DNA of 64,000 bases from Chloroflexota bacterium (GTDB lineage: Bacteria > Chloroflexota > Dehalococcoidia > JACPEP01), in NCBI GenBank assembly GCA_016183425.1, contig JACPEP010000042.1:62001-126000 (forward strand). The letters run 5' to 3'. Every line of letters starts with the position of its first letter. Positions within the stretch are counted from its first letter, which is position 1. The notes beneath the pieces were generated by a model that was not told the origin of the DNA, did not search any database, and was given only the letters and a program-made list of their open reading frames with translations. Shown here one piece after another: positions 24,629 to 33,762 of this stretch. Both the position numbers and the translations under genes were made by a program.

Positions 24629-26262
24629 AAGTAGCCGACCTGCTTGTACGATGCCTGGAAGCAGAGGGGGTAGAGTATGTTTTTGGTCTCCCCGGCGAGG
24701 AGATACTGGAGATCCTCCATTCCCTCTCCCACAGCAAAAGAATCAAATTCATCACTACCCGCCACGAGCAATCGGCGGCTTTCATGGCCGATGTGTATGG
24801 ACGTCTCACCGGCCGTCCCGGGGTTTGCCTCGCCACCCTGGGCCCCGGGGCCACCAACCTCCTCACTGGGATAGCCGATGCTTACCTGGACCGAGCGCCG
24901 CTGGTGGCTATCACGGGGCAGGCGGGTCTGGATCGTGTTCATAAGGAATCCCACCAGTATATCGACGTATTGGGCATGTTCCAACCTGTGGTCAAGTGGA
25001 ACGCCCGATTAGAGCATCCCCTTACCGTAACGGAGGTGGTACGTAAGGCTTTTAAAGTGGCCCAAACGGAAAAGCCCGGCCCCACCCATATCGAGGTGCC
25101 CGAGGACGTGGCTAAGATGGAGATAGAAGGCGAGCCACTCCCCCCGCAACCCATCCACTACCCCGGCCCCAACGAGGAGTCTATCCAACGCGCCGCCACC
25201 GTACTCCAGGAGGCCCTCAGCCCCCTTATTCTGGTCGGTAACGGGGTCATTCGAGGTAACGCCAGCCAGGAGTTGACCGCTCTGGCGGAGGCCCTTCACG
25301 TGCCGGTGGCCCATACCTTTATGGCCAAAGGCTGTATCGACTATCAAAACCACCTCTCTTTCATGACAGTGGGGCTTCAGAGCCAAGACTGGGTCATGGC
25401 CGGCCTTGCCAAGGCGGACGTAGTGGTGGCTGCGGGTTACGATATGGTGGAGTACGCTCCCAGCAAATGGAACAGCGAGGGTAAAAAACGGATAATCCAC
25501 ATAGATACTATGCCGGCGGAAGTAGATGCTCACTACCAGCCTGAGGTGGAGATTGTGGGAGACATCGGTGAGGCTCTAGCAGCCCTGCGCCATTCCTGTA
25601 AGGTGCGGCGTCCCATGGAAGGTCACGTTGCCCTGAGAGAAACGATACTAAGCGAACTTTCTCTTTTTGCTCAGGATACTACCTTGCCCATGAAACCCCA
25701 GAAGGTACTGGCTGACCTCCGGCGGGCTTTGCGTCCCCAGGATATTGTCGTTAGCGATGTCGGTGCCCATAAGCTCTGGGTGGCTCGCATGTTTCCCGCT
25801 CACCAACCCAACACGGTCATCATCTCCAATGGTTTCGCCTCTATGGGCATAGGCTTGCCGGGGGCTATTGCCGCCAAGTTGGTATATCCGGAGCGGCGGG
25901 TCGTGGTGGTGGTGGGGGACGGTGGGTTCCTAATGAACTGTCAAGAAATGGAAACGGCGCGACGCCTTGGAGTGCCTCTGGTGGTGGTGGTGTGGGTAGA
26001 TGGAGCCTACGGCGTAGTAGAGTGGAACCAGAAGCGCCACTACGGAGAGACCTTCGGCGTCTCCTTCTCTAACCCCGATTTTGTGCGTCTGGCACAGGCT
26101 TTCGACTTCGAAGCCTATAAACCTCAGACGGCGACTGATTTTTTACCCTTGCTCCAACATTGCCTGGAATCCCAAGGACCCTGTCTCATCGAAGTGCCCA
26201 TCGACTACGGGCAGAATCAATGGCTTACGGAACGACTGGGAAGTATTATCCAGCCTTTGTAA
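24625..26262 (+). CDS. Acetolactate synthase-like TPP enzyme
   Basis: 545 aa with three TPP-enzyme domains: PYR (GLPGEEILEILHSL...TRHEQSAAFMADVYGR, with the catalytic Glu in RHEQ), central (from about residue 190) and PP domain with the TPP/Mg motif GDGGFLMNCQEMETA. This closely resembles the AlsS-type catabolic acetolactate synthase group, often found beside an aldehyde dehydrogenase, as here. No regulatory small subunit (IlvN) is nearby, arguing against branched-chain amino acid synthesis. Another 2-oxoacid lyase activity cannot be excluded. Confidence 0.88.
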   Translation: MKVADLLVRCLEAEGVEYVFGLPGEEILEILHSLSHSKRIKFITTRHEQSAAFMADVYGRLTGRPGVCLATLGPGATNLLTGIADAYLDRAPLVAITGQAGLDRVHKESHQYIDVLGMFQPVVKWNARLEHPLTVTEVVRKAFKVAQTEKPGPTHIEVPEDVAKMEIEGEPLPPQPIHYPGPNEESIQRAATVLQEALSPLILVGNGVIRGNASQELTALAEALHVPVAHTFMAKGCIDYQNHLSFMTVGLQSQDWVMAGLAKADVVVAAGYDMVEYAPSKWNSEGKKRIIHIDTMPAEVDAHYQPEVEIVGDIGEALAALRHSCKVRRPMEGHVALRETILSELSLFAQDTTLPMKPQKVLADLRRALRPQDIVVSDVGAHKLWVARMFPAHQPNTVIISNGFASMGIGLPGAIAAKLVYPERRVVVVVGDGGFLMNCQEMETARRLGVPLVVVVWVDGAYGVVEWNQKRHYGETFGVSFSNPDFVRLAQAFDFEAYKPQTATDFLPLLQHCLESQGPCLIEVPIDYGQNQWLTERLGSIIQPL

Positions 26263-26317
26263 TAGATGGTGGTTTTCCCCTGGTAAACCATAAGGTTAGC
26301 CCAGCCAGCTATCGAAT

Positions 26318-27148
26318 TTAGATGCCGCCCCAGGGTTCGTTCAATTTCTTGAGACCATCGGCCAGGCCATATTTTTCCACGGCCTCTCGATAGCCATAGC
26401 CCTGGCCGAAATGGCTCAGGCTATCGAACTCGCCGCCGTACTCCAGGGATAGCCGAAAACCCATGGCATCGAAGGTGCGGCTCACCACTCGTTTGGAGAG
26501 AGATAAAAGCTCGGGATGCATGCCGGCGATGCGTTTGGCGATCTTGCTGGTCTCCTCTTCCAGCTTGTCTTTGGAAAAACAGTAGTTGGCGAAGCCGTAG
26601 CGGAGGCACTCCTCGCCGCTGAGGATGCGACCGAAGGACATCTCCTTGGCTATCTTGAGGCCAGCGTGCCACGAATAGATGGCGATGGTATCTCCGCTGG
26701 CCATCCACCGCGTGGGCGGATAGCCATAGCGCAGGTCGTCGGACACCACCATCAGGTCGCAAATGGCGGCCAACTCGCTGGCTCCGGCCAGACAATAGCC
26801 GTGCACCTGGGCGATAACCGGCTTCCACAGGTTCCAGATATTAAACCAGTACTCGATATGGCCTTGAACGTGAGCCCGACTGTTCCAGATACTCCGGCCA
26901 TACTCCTTCCGCCCCCGCGGCCCGGTGAGCCCCTCCCCGCTTCCCAGGTCGTAGCCAGCCGAGAAGCAACGCCCGGCACCCTTAATAATGATCACCCTGA
27001 CATTGCCATCCCGCTCCGCCTCCTTCAAGGCGTTGTCTAGCTCCGCCAGCAGAGGCCACCCCAGGGGGTTCATCCGCTGAGGGTCGTTTAGGGTGATGCG
27101 GCAAACGCCATCCCCGTCCACCTCGTAGATAATCTTCTCGTAAGCCAT
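26318..27148 (-). CDS. Enoyl-CoA hydratase/isomerase family protein
   Basis: 276 aa crotonase fold. The oxyanion-hole segment is RCFSAGYDLGSG and the second is QVHGYCLAGASELAAICDLMV; in hydratases Glu residues occur near the second, and here ASELA provides one candidate. A start with AAAGGAGAAGAGGA upstream is convincing. It reads convergently towards the TPP enzyme. The residues after LSKRVVSRTFDAMGF resemble naphthoyl/cyclohexenoyl-CoA hydrolase-type family members, so the exact reaction (hydratase, isomerase, hydrolase) is open. Confidence 0.85.
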   Translation of the reverse strand: MAYEKIIYEVDGDGVCRITLNDPQRMNPLGWPLLAELDNALKEAERDGNVRVIIIKGAGRCFSAGYDLGSGEGLTGPRGRKEYGRSIWNSRAHVQGHIEYWFNIWNLWKPVIAQVHGYCLAGASELAAICDLMVVSDDLRYGYPPTRWMASGDTIAIYSWHAGLKIAKEMSFGRILSGEECLRYGFANYCFSKDKLEEETSKIAKRIAGMHPELLSLSKRVVSRTFDAMGFRLSLEYGGEFDSLSHFGQGYGYREAVEKYGLADGLKKLNEPWGGI

Positions 27149-27180
27149 TCCTCTTCTCCTTTCAAATCGGAATTAAAACT

Positions 27181-27230
27181 GCCGTGCCTAAGGAAAGACG
27201 CCCCTCCTTAGGAGGGCAATTTAGCACGGC
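27181..27230 (-). terminator. Nested hairpin, likely terminator of the GT39/GT2/rfbD operon
   Basis: Outer arms GCCGTGC (27181-27187)/GCACGGC (27224-27230) enclose an inner CCCTCCT/AGGAGGG hairpin. On the minus strand the structure ends in AGTTTTAATT, a T-rich tail. It lies about 160 bp beyond the last stop of the minus-strand glycan genes. Confidence 0.6.
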
Positions 27231-27387
27231 CTCCCTGCTCTGTCAACCTGCCCACGGAACGGAACTGGCGCTGAGGGGGAACCCTTGCTTTTTAGCCATT
27301 TCACTCTTCCCGTATATGCCAGAGAGTGACATAAGAGCGAGGAGGGAGGTCGCTGCGTAAGAGAGGGCCGGAAGGGTTGAGTACACC

Positions 27388-28689
27388 CTATTGTAGAAAG
27401 GGAATCAAACGCCGGGCCACATCTCCCTCCAAAAGGAACAGGCCGCCAAAGAGAAGGATGAATAGAAGGCTCTGGTGCCGAGTAGAAAGCAGCTCTCTAA
27501 GTCCCAAGACTGAGAAAAGGGAGAGGGGTACCAGGGCGGGGAAGAGGTAACGCCCTTGAGGCTGGATGTAGCGAAGATTGTAATATAACATGCTCAAGAA
27601 CACCAGTGCTATGGTAGCTATCATGATGAGAAGGGCCGATCTTTGAAGAGATGTCATGGTTTCGGAGCGCGCCCTGGCGAGGAAAAGTATGCATCCCAAA
27701 AGGGCCACCACACTAAGGAGGCCAAAGACAATGTAGGTGCCTCTGTCCGCGGGAACGCCCATCCAGCCCAACTGCACCCAGAAGCTTTTGAAGCCCACGG
27801 TGACAAGGTGCCGGGCCATGGCCAGGTCGAAGACGCCTGGGATGGGCTGCCCCACCACCACCATGTCGTGACGGGTCAATCCCGTGAGATCGGCCAGTCC
27901 GTATATCAAAACGTTTCGCAAAAACCACCATCCCGAGATCCCCAGCCCCAGGAGATAGATCCCCCCCAGGCGGAGCCAGTGGCTCTGGGAAGGTGCACGC
28001 CCCGCACCTAACACGAAAGGAAGGGGCACCAGGAGGAGAACAATGTAGATGGTGGTCTTGGTGAGGAGAGCCAGACCCAGTGTAAGGCCCAGAGCCAAAC
28101 TTGTCCCTTCCTTTATTCTCCCTTGTCGCTGCTCTTGCAACGCTGTGACGGCCAGGAAAAGAAAGGTAGCCAGCACCAGCTCCGCCAAGGTGTCGTTGTT
28201 TATGGCGGCGGTCATGGCGGTGTGCTGGGGCACCGCCGCCATAAAGGCGGCGGTGCCTAGGGCAACGAGGTTGGGAAACACCCTGGCTGCCAAAACATAG
28301 GCCATCACCAGAAGGAGCGCCCCTAAAACGAGGGAAAGGAGACGCAGGGCCACTACCTGTTGCTCCAGAGAAAGAAAGGTGGTAAGTCGGTATACCGGAG
28401 CGGCCAAAAGATAGTAAAGGGGAGGTTGATGGGACTCGTAACGGATAGCGTCGATGGACATTTGGGGGGGAAAGCGAGCCGCCTTTAGCGCCTCTAGGTA
28501 GGCTTGGTCATAGTCGCCTACCTTCAGAACGGGCAGCCCCTGTCCGGTAGCCACGTCTCGGATATAGTTGAAGTGGGCCGGCTCATCCGGGGCCTGCCAG
28601 GAAGGTGTCCTTACGGCAAAGGTTATTCCCAGAAGCAGGTAGACGAGGATAATGCCGCTCAGCCAGAGAGAAGGATGAGAAAGGCGCAG
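27388..28689 (-). CDS. GT39-like/DUF2142-like polytopic glycosyltransferase (no canonical start codon)
   Basis: About 433 aa, 10-11 membrane helices. The conserved periplasmic-loop motifs APDEPAHFNYIRDV and YESHQPPLYYLLAAPVY mark polyprenyl-phosphate-sugar-dependent GT-C transferases. The usual first start (GTG 28554) would remove the first helix (LWLSGIILVYLLLGITF) and the DEPAHF motif, which are in the same frame upstream. Only a CTG at 28689, 1 bp past the preceding GT2 stop and 4 nt after GGGAG, could start this longer form. I therefore infer a CTG start or a sequence error. It is the last gene of the glycan operon. Confidence 0.75.
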   Translation of the reverse strand: MRLSHPSLWLSGIILVYLLLGITFAVRTPSWQAPDEPAHFNYIRDVATGQGLPVLKVGDYDQAYLEALKAARFPPQMSIDAIRYESHQPPLYYLLAAPVYRLTTFLSLEQQVVALRLLSLVLGALLLVMAYVLAARVFPNLVALGTAAFMAAVPQHTAMTAAINNDTLAELVLATFLFLAVTALQEQRQGRIKEGTSLALGLTLGLALLTKTTIYIVLLLVPLPFVLGAGRAPSQSHWLRLGGIYLLGLGISGWWFLRNVLIYGLADLTGLTRHDMVVVGQPIPGVFDLAMARHLVTVGFKSFWVQLGWMGVPADRGTYIVFGLLSVVALLGCILFLARARSETMTSLQRSALLIMIATIALVFLSMLYYNLRYIQPQGRYLFPALVPLSLFSVLGLRELLSTRHQSLLFILLFGGLFLLEGDVARRLIPFLQ

Positions 28690-28690
28690 G

Positions 28691-29869
28691 TCACTCCCTT
28701 CCGTAGAGCCAAAAATAGAGGCGGTGCCACCAGGCTTCTCCTGAGATGGGCATTTGGATAATACGGCCTCGCCACCTCGTGGTATAGCTGCCGCCAGGCT
28801 TCATGAAGCTGGTGATGTAGGCGAGAGCAAAGAGTAGAGCAGCCAGGACAAGGACCCACTGAAACAGCGTCGGCAATAACACCTTTACCAGCAGACTCAC
28901 CACCGCCAGGGCAAAGCTGGCCAACATTAGCTGCCCAGGGGAGGAAGGGCGGAGACGTTGTAACCCCCAAGGAATGCCAGTAAAAGGAGCCCCTTTCCTT
29001 CTCCGGGGGCTGTCCATTTTTTGTAACAGGTCTTCCAATTGCTGGCGGAACTTGGGGGACATCCCCATGGCTGCCTCCTGCTCCGTTACCTGCCTAGAGG
29101 ACACATTATATTTTAGCACCTGGGATGGCGCGCCGCTACCTGGTTCGGTTCTCTGCCCCCGATATCGCCACCACAGGCCGACCACACGGGCCAACATGGA
29201 TAGGGAATCCCGAATCGGGTTCACCTTGCTTTCGGCATGATGCCAGTAGGGAACCGGAATCTGGACTACGGTAAAGCCTCGATTCCGGGCTAAAAAGAGC
29301 ACCTCCACATCATAGGCGAAGCCGTTAATAGTTACCTGGGAGAAGATGCTGTAGGCCACCTCCCGAGAAAAGGCTTTGAAGCCGCTTTGGGTATCCTGCA
29401 CTCCTGGTATGACCAGAAGTTGCACCAAGAGATTGAAGGCCCGACCTAAAATATGGCGATAAAAGGGCTCATGGATACGCCGGGCTCCGGCCACCTCTCT
29501 TGAGGCGATGACCACCGGGTATCCCTCCTTCAGAAGGGCCACGAAGCGGTCTATCTCTTCCACGGGCACCGGGAGATCGGCATCGCATTGGAGGACGAAT
29601 TCCCCCCGGGCGGCCAGCATCCCGGTCTTGACGGCATATCCCTTGCCTCGGTGTGGGTTGGAGAGGAGGCGAATATTGGGGTGCTGCTGGGCGAAACGCG
29701 CCACCAGCCCTGCCGTGTCGTCGCGGCTGCCGTCGTCCACCACCATCACCTCCGTCGAATATGCCTTTTTCTCCAAATAGCTGGTGATGGCTTCCAAGGT
29801 AGTCTGAATCCGCTTCTCCTCGTTGTAAGCTGGGATGACCACAGAGACCTGGATGGGTGGGGAGGACAT
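28691..29869 (-). CDS. GT2 glycosyltransferase (dolichyl-phosphate glucosyltransferase-like) with C-terminal membrane tail
   Basis: 392 aa from the ATG at 29869 (MSSPPIQVSVVIPAYNEEKR), 2 nt after the preceding stop; the reading frame is open further upstream but is not homologous there. GT2 features: VVDDGSRD, nucleotide-sugar DxD-type QCDADLPVP, and GVQDTQSGFKAF. Such enzymes load a sugar onto polyprenyl phosphate, giving the donor used by GT-C enzymes like the following gene. After residue ~250 comes a charged linker, two transmembrane helices (SFALAVVSLLVKVL, LVLAALLFALAYI) and a short WRGR...EAWWHRLYFWLYGRE tail, which is unusual for this enzyme type. Confidence 0.9.
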   Translation of the reverse strand: MSSPPIQVSVVIPAYNEEKRIQTTLEAITSYLEKKAYSTEVMVVDDGSRDDTAGLVARFAQQHPNIRLLSNPHRGKGYAVKTGMLAARGEFVLQCDADLPVPVEEIDRFVALLKEGYPVVIASREVAGARRIHEPFYRHILGRAFNLLVQLLVIPGVQDTQSGFKAFSREVAYSIFSQVTINGFAYDVEVLFLARNRGFTVVQIPVPYWHHAESKVNPIRDSLSMLARVVGLWWRYRGQRTEPGSGAPSQVLKYNVSSRQVTEQEAAMGMSPKFRQQLEDLLQKMDSPRRRKGAPFTGIPWGLQRLRPSSPGQLMLASFALAVVSLLVKVLLPTLFQWVLVLAALLFALAYITSFMKPGGSYTTRWRGRIIQMPISGEAWWHRLYFWLYGRE

Positions 29870-29871
29870 AG

Positions 29872-30831
29872 TCAAGGTCTTGGTCCGTTGCCGGGTGCGC
29901 TGAGGCGGGACTCTATTTCCTCTATAGAAACGCGCCGCTGGGCCTGAATGTGTTGTCGCTTGACCAGCATTCGGGGGAGCATGGTCAGGGCCGCCAGTTG
30001 GCCCCGCAGCCGCGCTCGAGCGGCGGGCTCTCTCCAATGGCGCAGGGACTGGCTGACGTAGCCTAGCTGAGCGCCCAGGATGTCCCGCCAGTAGCGACGC
30101 AGTAGAGGAGAGGGCATATCCTTGACGATGACATTGATGAAGTTTTGGCCGCACAGGAAGCTGGCCAAAGGCCCCCCGCCGGTGGCGCTCAGGTGATGAT
30201 ACACCCGGGCGGAAGGGATGAAAGCGCAGCGATAGCCCCGCAATTGTCCCCGAAAAGCCAGGTCCACGTCCTCGCAGTAGCCCTTGAAGTCCTCGTCGAA
30301 AAGGCCGATGTCATCCAGCATACGGCGCTGGTAAGCCGCCGCCCCCCCGCAAGGGCCAAAAACCTCTTCCACTATATCGTACTGGCCGTTATCCCGCTGC
30401 CAAACACCCCGGTTGCCGGGCACTCCATCACGACCGTAGAAGTCTCCGGCGGAGTGTAGGATACCCCGCTGCCGAAAAAGGAGCAGCTTGCTGGCCGCCA
30501 TCCCCGCCTCCGAGTGTGCCTCCAGTCCCCTTACCAACTCCTCCAGCCAAGTAGGCTCTGCTTCAGTATCGTTGTTGAGGAGGACGACCACCTCACCCTG
30601 GGAACAGCGGATGCCTTGGTTCACAGCGCCGGCGAAGAAACGATTGCTGGGCAGGGGGATGACCTGCACTTCTGGGAACTCACGCAGCAAAGCCAGGCTC
30701 TGATCATGAGAGCCATTGTCCACCACTACCACCTGGAAGTCGTTGTAGGTCTGTCTCCGTAAAGAGTCCAGGCATACCGCCAGATAGGGGGCACCGTTCC
30801 AGTTAGGGATGATAACGGAGACGCGGGGCAT
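29872..30831 (-). CDS. GT2 rhamnosyltransferase-like glycosyltransferase
   Basis: 319 aa. N-terminal GT-A fold with SVIIPNWNGAPYLAVCLDSLRRQ, VVVDNGSHD and LLNNDTEAEPTW, then GPCGGAAAYQRRMLDDIGLFDEDFKGYCEDVDLAFR, the acceptor-side signature of WbbL-type rhamnosyltransferases. The next-upstream gene, rfbD, would supply dTDP-rhamnose, strengthening that idea. Four nt separate the two genes. It is cytoplasmic, with no membrane helix apart from an amphipathic C-terminus. Confidence 0.88.
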   Translation of the reverse strand: MPRVSVIIPNWNGAPYLAVCLDSLRRQTYNDFQVVVVDNGSHDQSLALLREFPEVQVIPLPSNRFFAGAVNQGIRCSQGEVVVLLNNDTEAEPTWLEELVRGLEAHSEAGMAASKLLLFRQRGILHSAGDFYGRDGVPGNRGVWQRDNGQYDIVEEVFGPCGGAAAYQRRMLDDIGLFDEDFKGYCEDVDLAFRGQLRGYRCAFIPSARVYHHLSATGGGPLASFLCGQNFINVIVKDMPSPLLRRYWRDILGAQLGYVSQSLRHWREPAARARLRGQLAALTMLPRMLVKRQHIQAQRRVSIEEIESRLSAPGNGPRP

Positions 30832-30835
30832 GGCG

Positions 30836-31687
30836 TCAGCCTTTCTGGTAGAGAACCTGTTCGGCTATGAAATGACGGAGGGCCTCCTGCCACGGCCGAA
30901 GGGCAATGCCCAACTGGGCACCACAATAGTTGTGAAGACGGCTCTGGAGGGGAGGTCGAGAGGGCCGAACGTACTCGGCGGCGGAAATGGGCACCAGCTC
31001 CACATGCTCCCTCCCCGCCAGCTTCAATATTGTTTGAGCATACTCAAAGCGGGAGCAGCCGCCGCTGTTGGTCAGATGGTAAGTACCATATACCCTAAGG
31101 TCTAGCAATTGTCCTATGGCCTGGGCCAGGTCGGGAGCATAGGTGGGGGAGGCTACCTCGTCCATGACCATAGGAAGGCGGCTCTCGCCCTGCGCCTTCT
31201 CCAAAATCTTAAGGACGAAGTTGCGGCCGCCGCGCCCGAAGAGCCAGGAGGTGCGCACAACGTAGAACCTGTGCAGCAATTGCCGGACGTAATCCTCCCC
31301 TGCCAGCTTAGAAGCCCCGTAGGGATTTACAGGATGAGGGGTATCGAATTCCCAGTAGGGAGAATCCTTGGCACCGTCGAATACCTCGTTGGTGCTAATG
31401 TAGACCAACTCTGCCCTGGCCCTTAAGCAACCCAGGGCCACATTGCGGGTGCCTAGAGCGTTGACCTCCAGGGCGCGTTGAGGATCCAGGGCGCAGCCAT
31501 CTACATGAGTCATGGCGGCACAGTGAATAACCACCTCGGGCTCGCTGTCAGCGATAGCCTGGCTCACCTCCCTTTTGGTAATATCGTATTCCGGTTTGTC
31601 CAGGGCGATAACCTGGTGCCTTTCGGACAGAACCTCTTTTAGCTCCTGGCCCAGTTGCCCCCGACTGCCCGTGATGGCGATACGCAC
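30836..31687 (-). CDS. rfbD: dTDP-4-dehydrorhamnose reductase
   Basis: 283 aa SDR-extended enzyme making dTDP-L-rhamnose with NADPH. Rossmann motif ITGSRGQLGQEL; active site YGASK (Tyr-x-x-x-Lys) in NPYGASKLAGED; RTSWLFGRGGRNFV is typical of RmlD. The GTG start follows AAGGAAGGTGGTAA. RmlA, RmlB and RmlC are not in the window. First gene of a four-gene surface-glycan operon with the two GT2 enzymes and the GT-C enzyme. Confidence 0.92.
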   Translation of the reverse strand: MRIAITGSRGQLGQELKEVLSERHQVIALDKPEYDITKREVSQAIADSEPEVVIHCAAMTHVDGCALDPQRALEVNALGTRNVALGCLRARAELVYISTNEVFDGAKDSPYWEFDTPHPVNPYGASKLAGEDYVRQLLHRFYVVRTSWLFGRGGRNFVLKILEKAQGESRLPMVMDEVASPTYAPDLAQAIGQLLDLRVYGTYHLTNSGGCSRFEYAQTILKLAGREHVELVPISAAEYVRPSRPPLQSRLHNYCGAQLGIALRPWQEALRHFIAEQVLYQKG

Positions 31688-31742
31688 TTACCACCTTCCT
31701 TTATATGGCCAATTATACCCTAAGCACGCGGCACCAGAAAGT

Positions 31743-31781
31743 GGGGGCGGCCCCCCCGCCATAGGCAGGGGGGCCGCCCCC
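31743..31781 (-). terminator. GC-rich hairpin downstream of the cytochrome gene
   Basis: Perfect arms GGGGGCGGCCCCCC (31743-31756) and GGGGGGCCGCCCCC (31768-31781) with an 11-nt loop, 28 bp beyond the minus-strand cytochrome gene and before rfbD. No strong T-run follows, so efficiency is uncertain. Confidence 0.5.
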
Positions 31782-31809
31782 GAGATGCTTCTGTTCAGAC
31801 CAAAGCCGG

Positions 31810-33648
31810 TTATTGAGCCAGGCTCTGAACAAAGGCGATTATCGCCCGCATTTCGGTGTCAGTGAGACTGAAGGGAGGCATAATGCCGCTCCCCTTGCTC
31901 ACCGCAGATTGGATGACGTCGGCTTCGTGCCAGTGGGTCAGCCGGGGTCCAATTCCCCCTTCGCCAGCGGGGCCATGACAGGCCGCGCAGCCCTTGCTGG
32001 TGAAAAGGGCGCTTCCTTGAGCCACCAGAGCGGCATCCAGAGATGGTCGAGCCGTAACGGGAGGCATGGCAGGCATACCCGGCATCTCCGGCGCTGCGGG
32101 CATCGCCGCTGGAGGCATGACGGGCGGCGCCGCCGGTCGACGGGGTTCGATGGACTCGTAGAACTCGTGGGTCAGGTCGTGGAAAGCCTCGGAGACCTTA
32201 GTAATCGCCCCCTGGGTGGCCGCCAGGTCCTGGGCCCTGAGTCCCTTTTCCACACCATGGATAGCTTCTTCCAGCTCGCCGATGGGGTGCTTCATCTCCT
32301 TAGGCCAGTCCACGTGGCCGAAGAGAGCCTCCAGGCGGTCCACCTTCTCCAGGCCGATGCGCCGCCCCGAGTCCTGCCCCTTGGCCCAGTTGGCCACCTG
32401 ATCTCGAAGGTCGTTGACGTTGCCCCAGATGTCCTGATAGGTGACGTGGACGACGGCGTGGGCTTTCATGCCCCGCCGCCCGGCTATCCACCTGTCGTAG
32501 AAGTCGTGGGTGAGGCTGTGGGAGGCCTCGGAAACCTTTGCCAGGGCTGCTTGAGTGGCCGCCACATCCTTAGCTTGGAGACCCTCCTTCACTGCCCCCA
32601 GGGCCTCCTTAAGCTCCACCACCGAGCCCACCATGATCCCCGGCCAGACAATGTGGGGTATCACCCAGCCCATGCGATCCACCTTTTCCAACGAGATGCG
32701 CCGCCCCAGATCGTCCCCCGCGGCCCAGTTGGCCACCTGGGTTCGAAGATCGGCGATGTTAGCAGAAATATCTACATAGCCGATATGGGGCATCACGTGG
32801 CCCACCACGCCTTGAGTCCCGGCCACCCAGTCGTCATAAAAGGCATGGGTCAGGTCATGAAAGGCATTGCTCACCTTCTGCAGGGCTGCTTGAGTGGCCG
32901 CCACGTTCTGAGCCTTGAGACCATCCTCCACCGGATGGAGCCCTTCGTGCATCCCCGTGGCTGCCATGTCCAGCTTGGCGGTGGGCCAGGGCACATGGTG
33001 GAGAGTAGCCTCTAAACGCTCTATCTTCTCCAGAGCGATGCGCCGTCCTGAATCCTGTCCCTGGGCCCAGTTGGCCACCTGATCCCGAAGGTCGTTAAAG
33101 TTGCGCCAGGTGCCGTAGTACTCGATATGAATCAGGCCCCGTTTTTCCTCCGCGTCGGATATAATGGTTGCCGGAGGCGTCATGGGGTTTTGCATCACCA
33201 GGGGATCCGATACGGCGTTGCCACCCCGCCACTGCGTCCAGGCGTAGGCGGAGACAGTTCCGTGAGGATGGTCAGGGTTCCATGGGTCAACTTGTACCAC
33301 GACGACAAAGGGGCCTTCCGATGCTCCCGCCGCGACGCTATCATGGTACCACGACACATCTCGGCCATCAAAGGTGCCCCGGTTAACATTGGGGACTCCC
33401 GCCCAGGTTTCCACCAGTTTGGTTGCGTGAGGTACTCTAAACCTCAGATCTATGGCTTGTACCTTGCCATCGCTCTTGTTCTGGAGCCAGATAAGGTAGG
33501 TAATCTGGTCGCCCTTAACCTTCGCCGTCACCTTCGGCTGAAGGGGAGGCCACACCTCGTGGGCCGAGATACGGCTTGCGATGCCGCCGATGCTTGTCAT
33601 GATGAAGAGTAATATGCCGATGACAAGCGCCCTTCTTTTCACTGACAT
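31810..33648 (-). CDS. Exported c-type cytochrome with three ~113-aa internal repeats
   Basis: 612 aa. A signal/anchor (RRALVIGILLFIMTSIGG) is followed by a beta-rich domain (about 35-155). Three tandem repeats start at residues 174, 288 and 401; each opens H-x-x-Y, continues with DLRxQVANWAxGxDxGRRIxLEK and closes with HxLTHxFYD. They are predicted helical bundles with conserved His. A Pro/Met/Ala-rich linker (500-530) leads to a cytochrome c domain with CAACH at 554-558 and a probable axial Met in GIMPPFS (~590). It probably carries electrons at the outer face of the membrane. I recognise no family for the repeats. Start follows AAAGGGGGGAAATC. Confidence 0.8.
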   Translation of the reverse strand: MSVKRRALVIGILLFIMTSIGGIASRISAHEVWPPLQPKVTAKVKGDQITYLIWLQNKSDGKVQAIDLRFRVPHATKLVETWAGVPNVNRGTFDGRDVSWYHDSVAAGASEGPFVVVVQVDPWNPDHPHGTVSAYAWTQWRGGNAVSDPLVMQNPMTPPATIISDAEEKRGLIHIEYYGTWRNFNDLRDQVANWAQGQDSGRRIALEKIERLEATLHHVPWPTAKLDMAATGMHEGLHPVEDGLKAQNVAATQAALQKVSNAFHDLTHAFYDDWVAGTQGVVGHVMPHIGYVDISANIADLRTQVANWAAGDDLGRRISLEKVDRMGWVIPHIVWPGIMVGSVVELKEALGAVKEGLQAKDVAATQAALAKVSEASHSLTHDFYDRWIAGRRGMKAHAVVHVTYQDIWGNVNDLRDQVANWAKGQDSGRRIGLEKVDRLEALFGHVDWPKEMKHPIGELEEAIHGVEKGLRAQDLAATQGAITKVSEAFHDLTHEFYESIEPRRPAAPPVMPPAAMPAAPEMPGMPAMPPVTARPSLDAALVAQGSALFTSKGCAACHGPAGEGGIGPRLTHWHEADVIQSAVSKGSGIMPPFSLTDTEMRAIIAFVQSLAQ

Positions 33649-33762
33649 GATTTCCCCCCTTTTTTCTTAGCTAGTACTACTTTATGGCCCAGCCTTCGAG
33701 GGAATGTACCTGAGGGGATACATCCGAAAGGTTCCAGGCGAGGCCAAAGACGCGGAAAAGCC

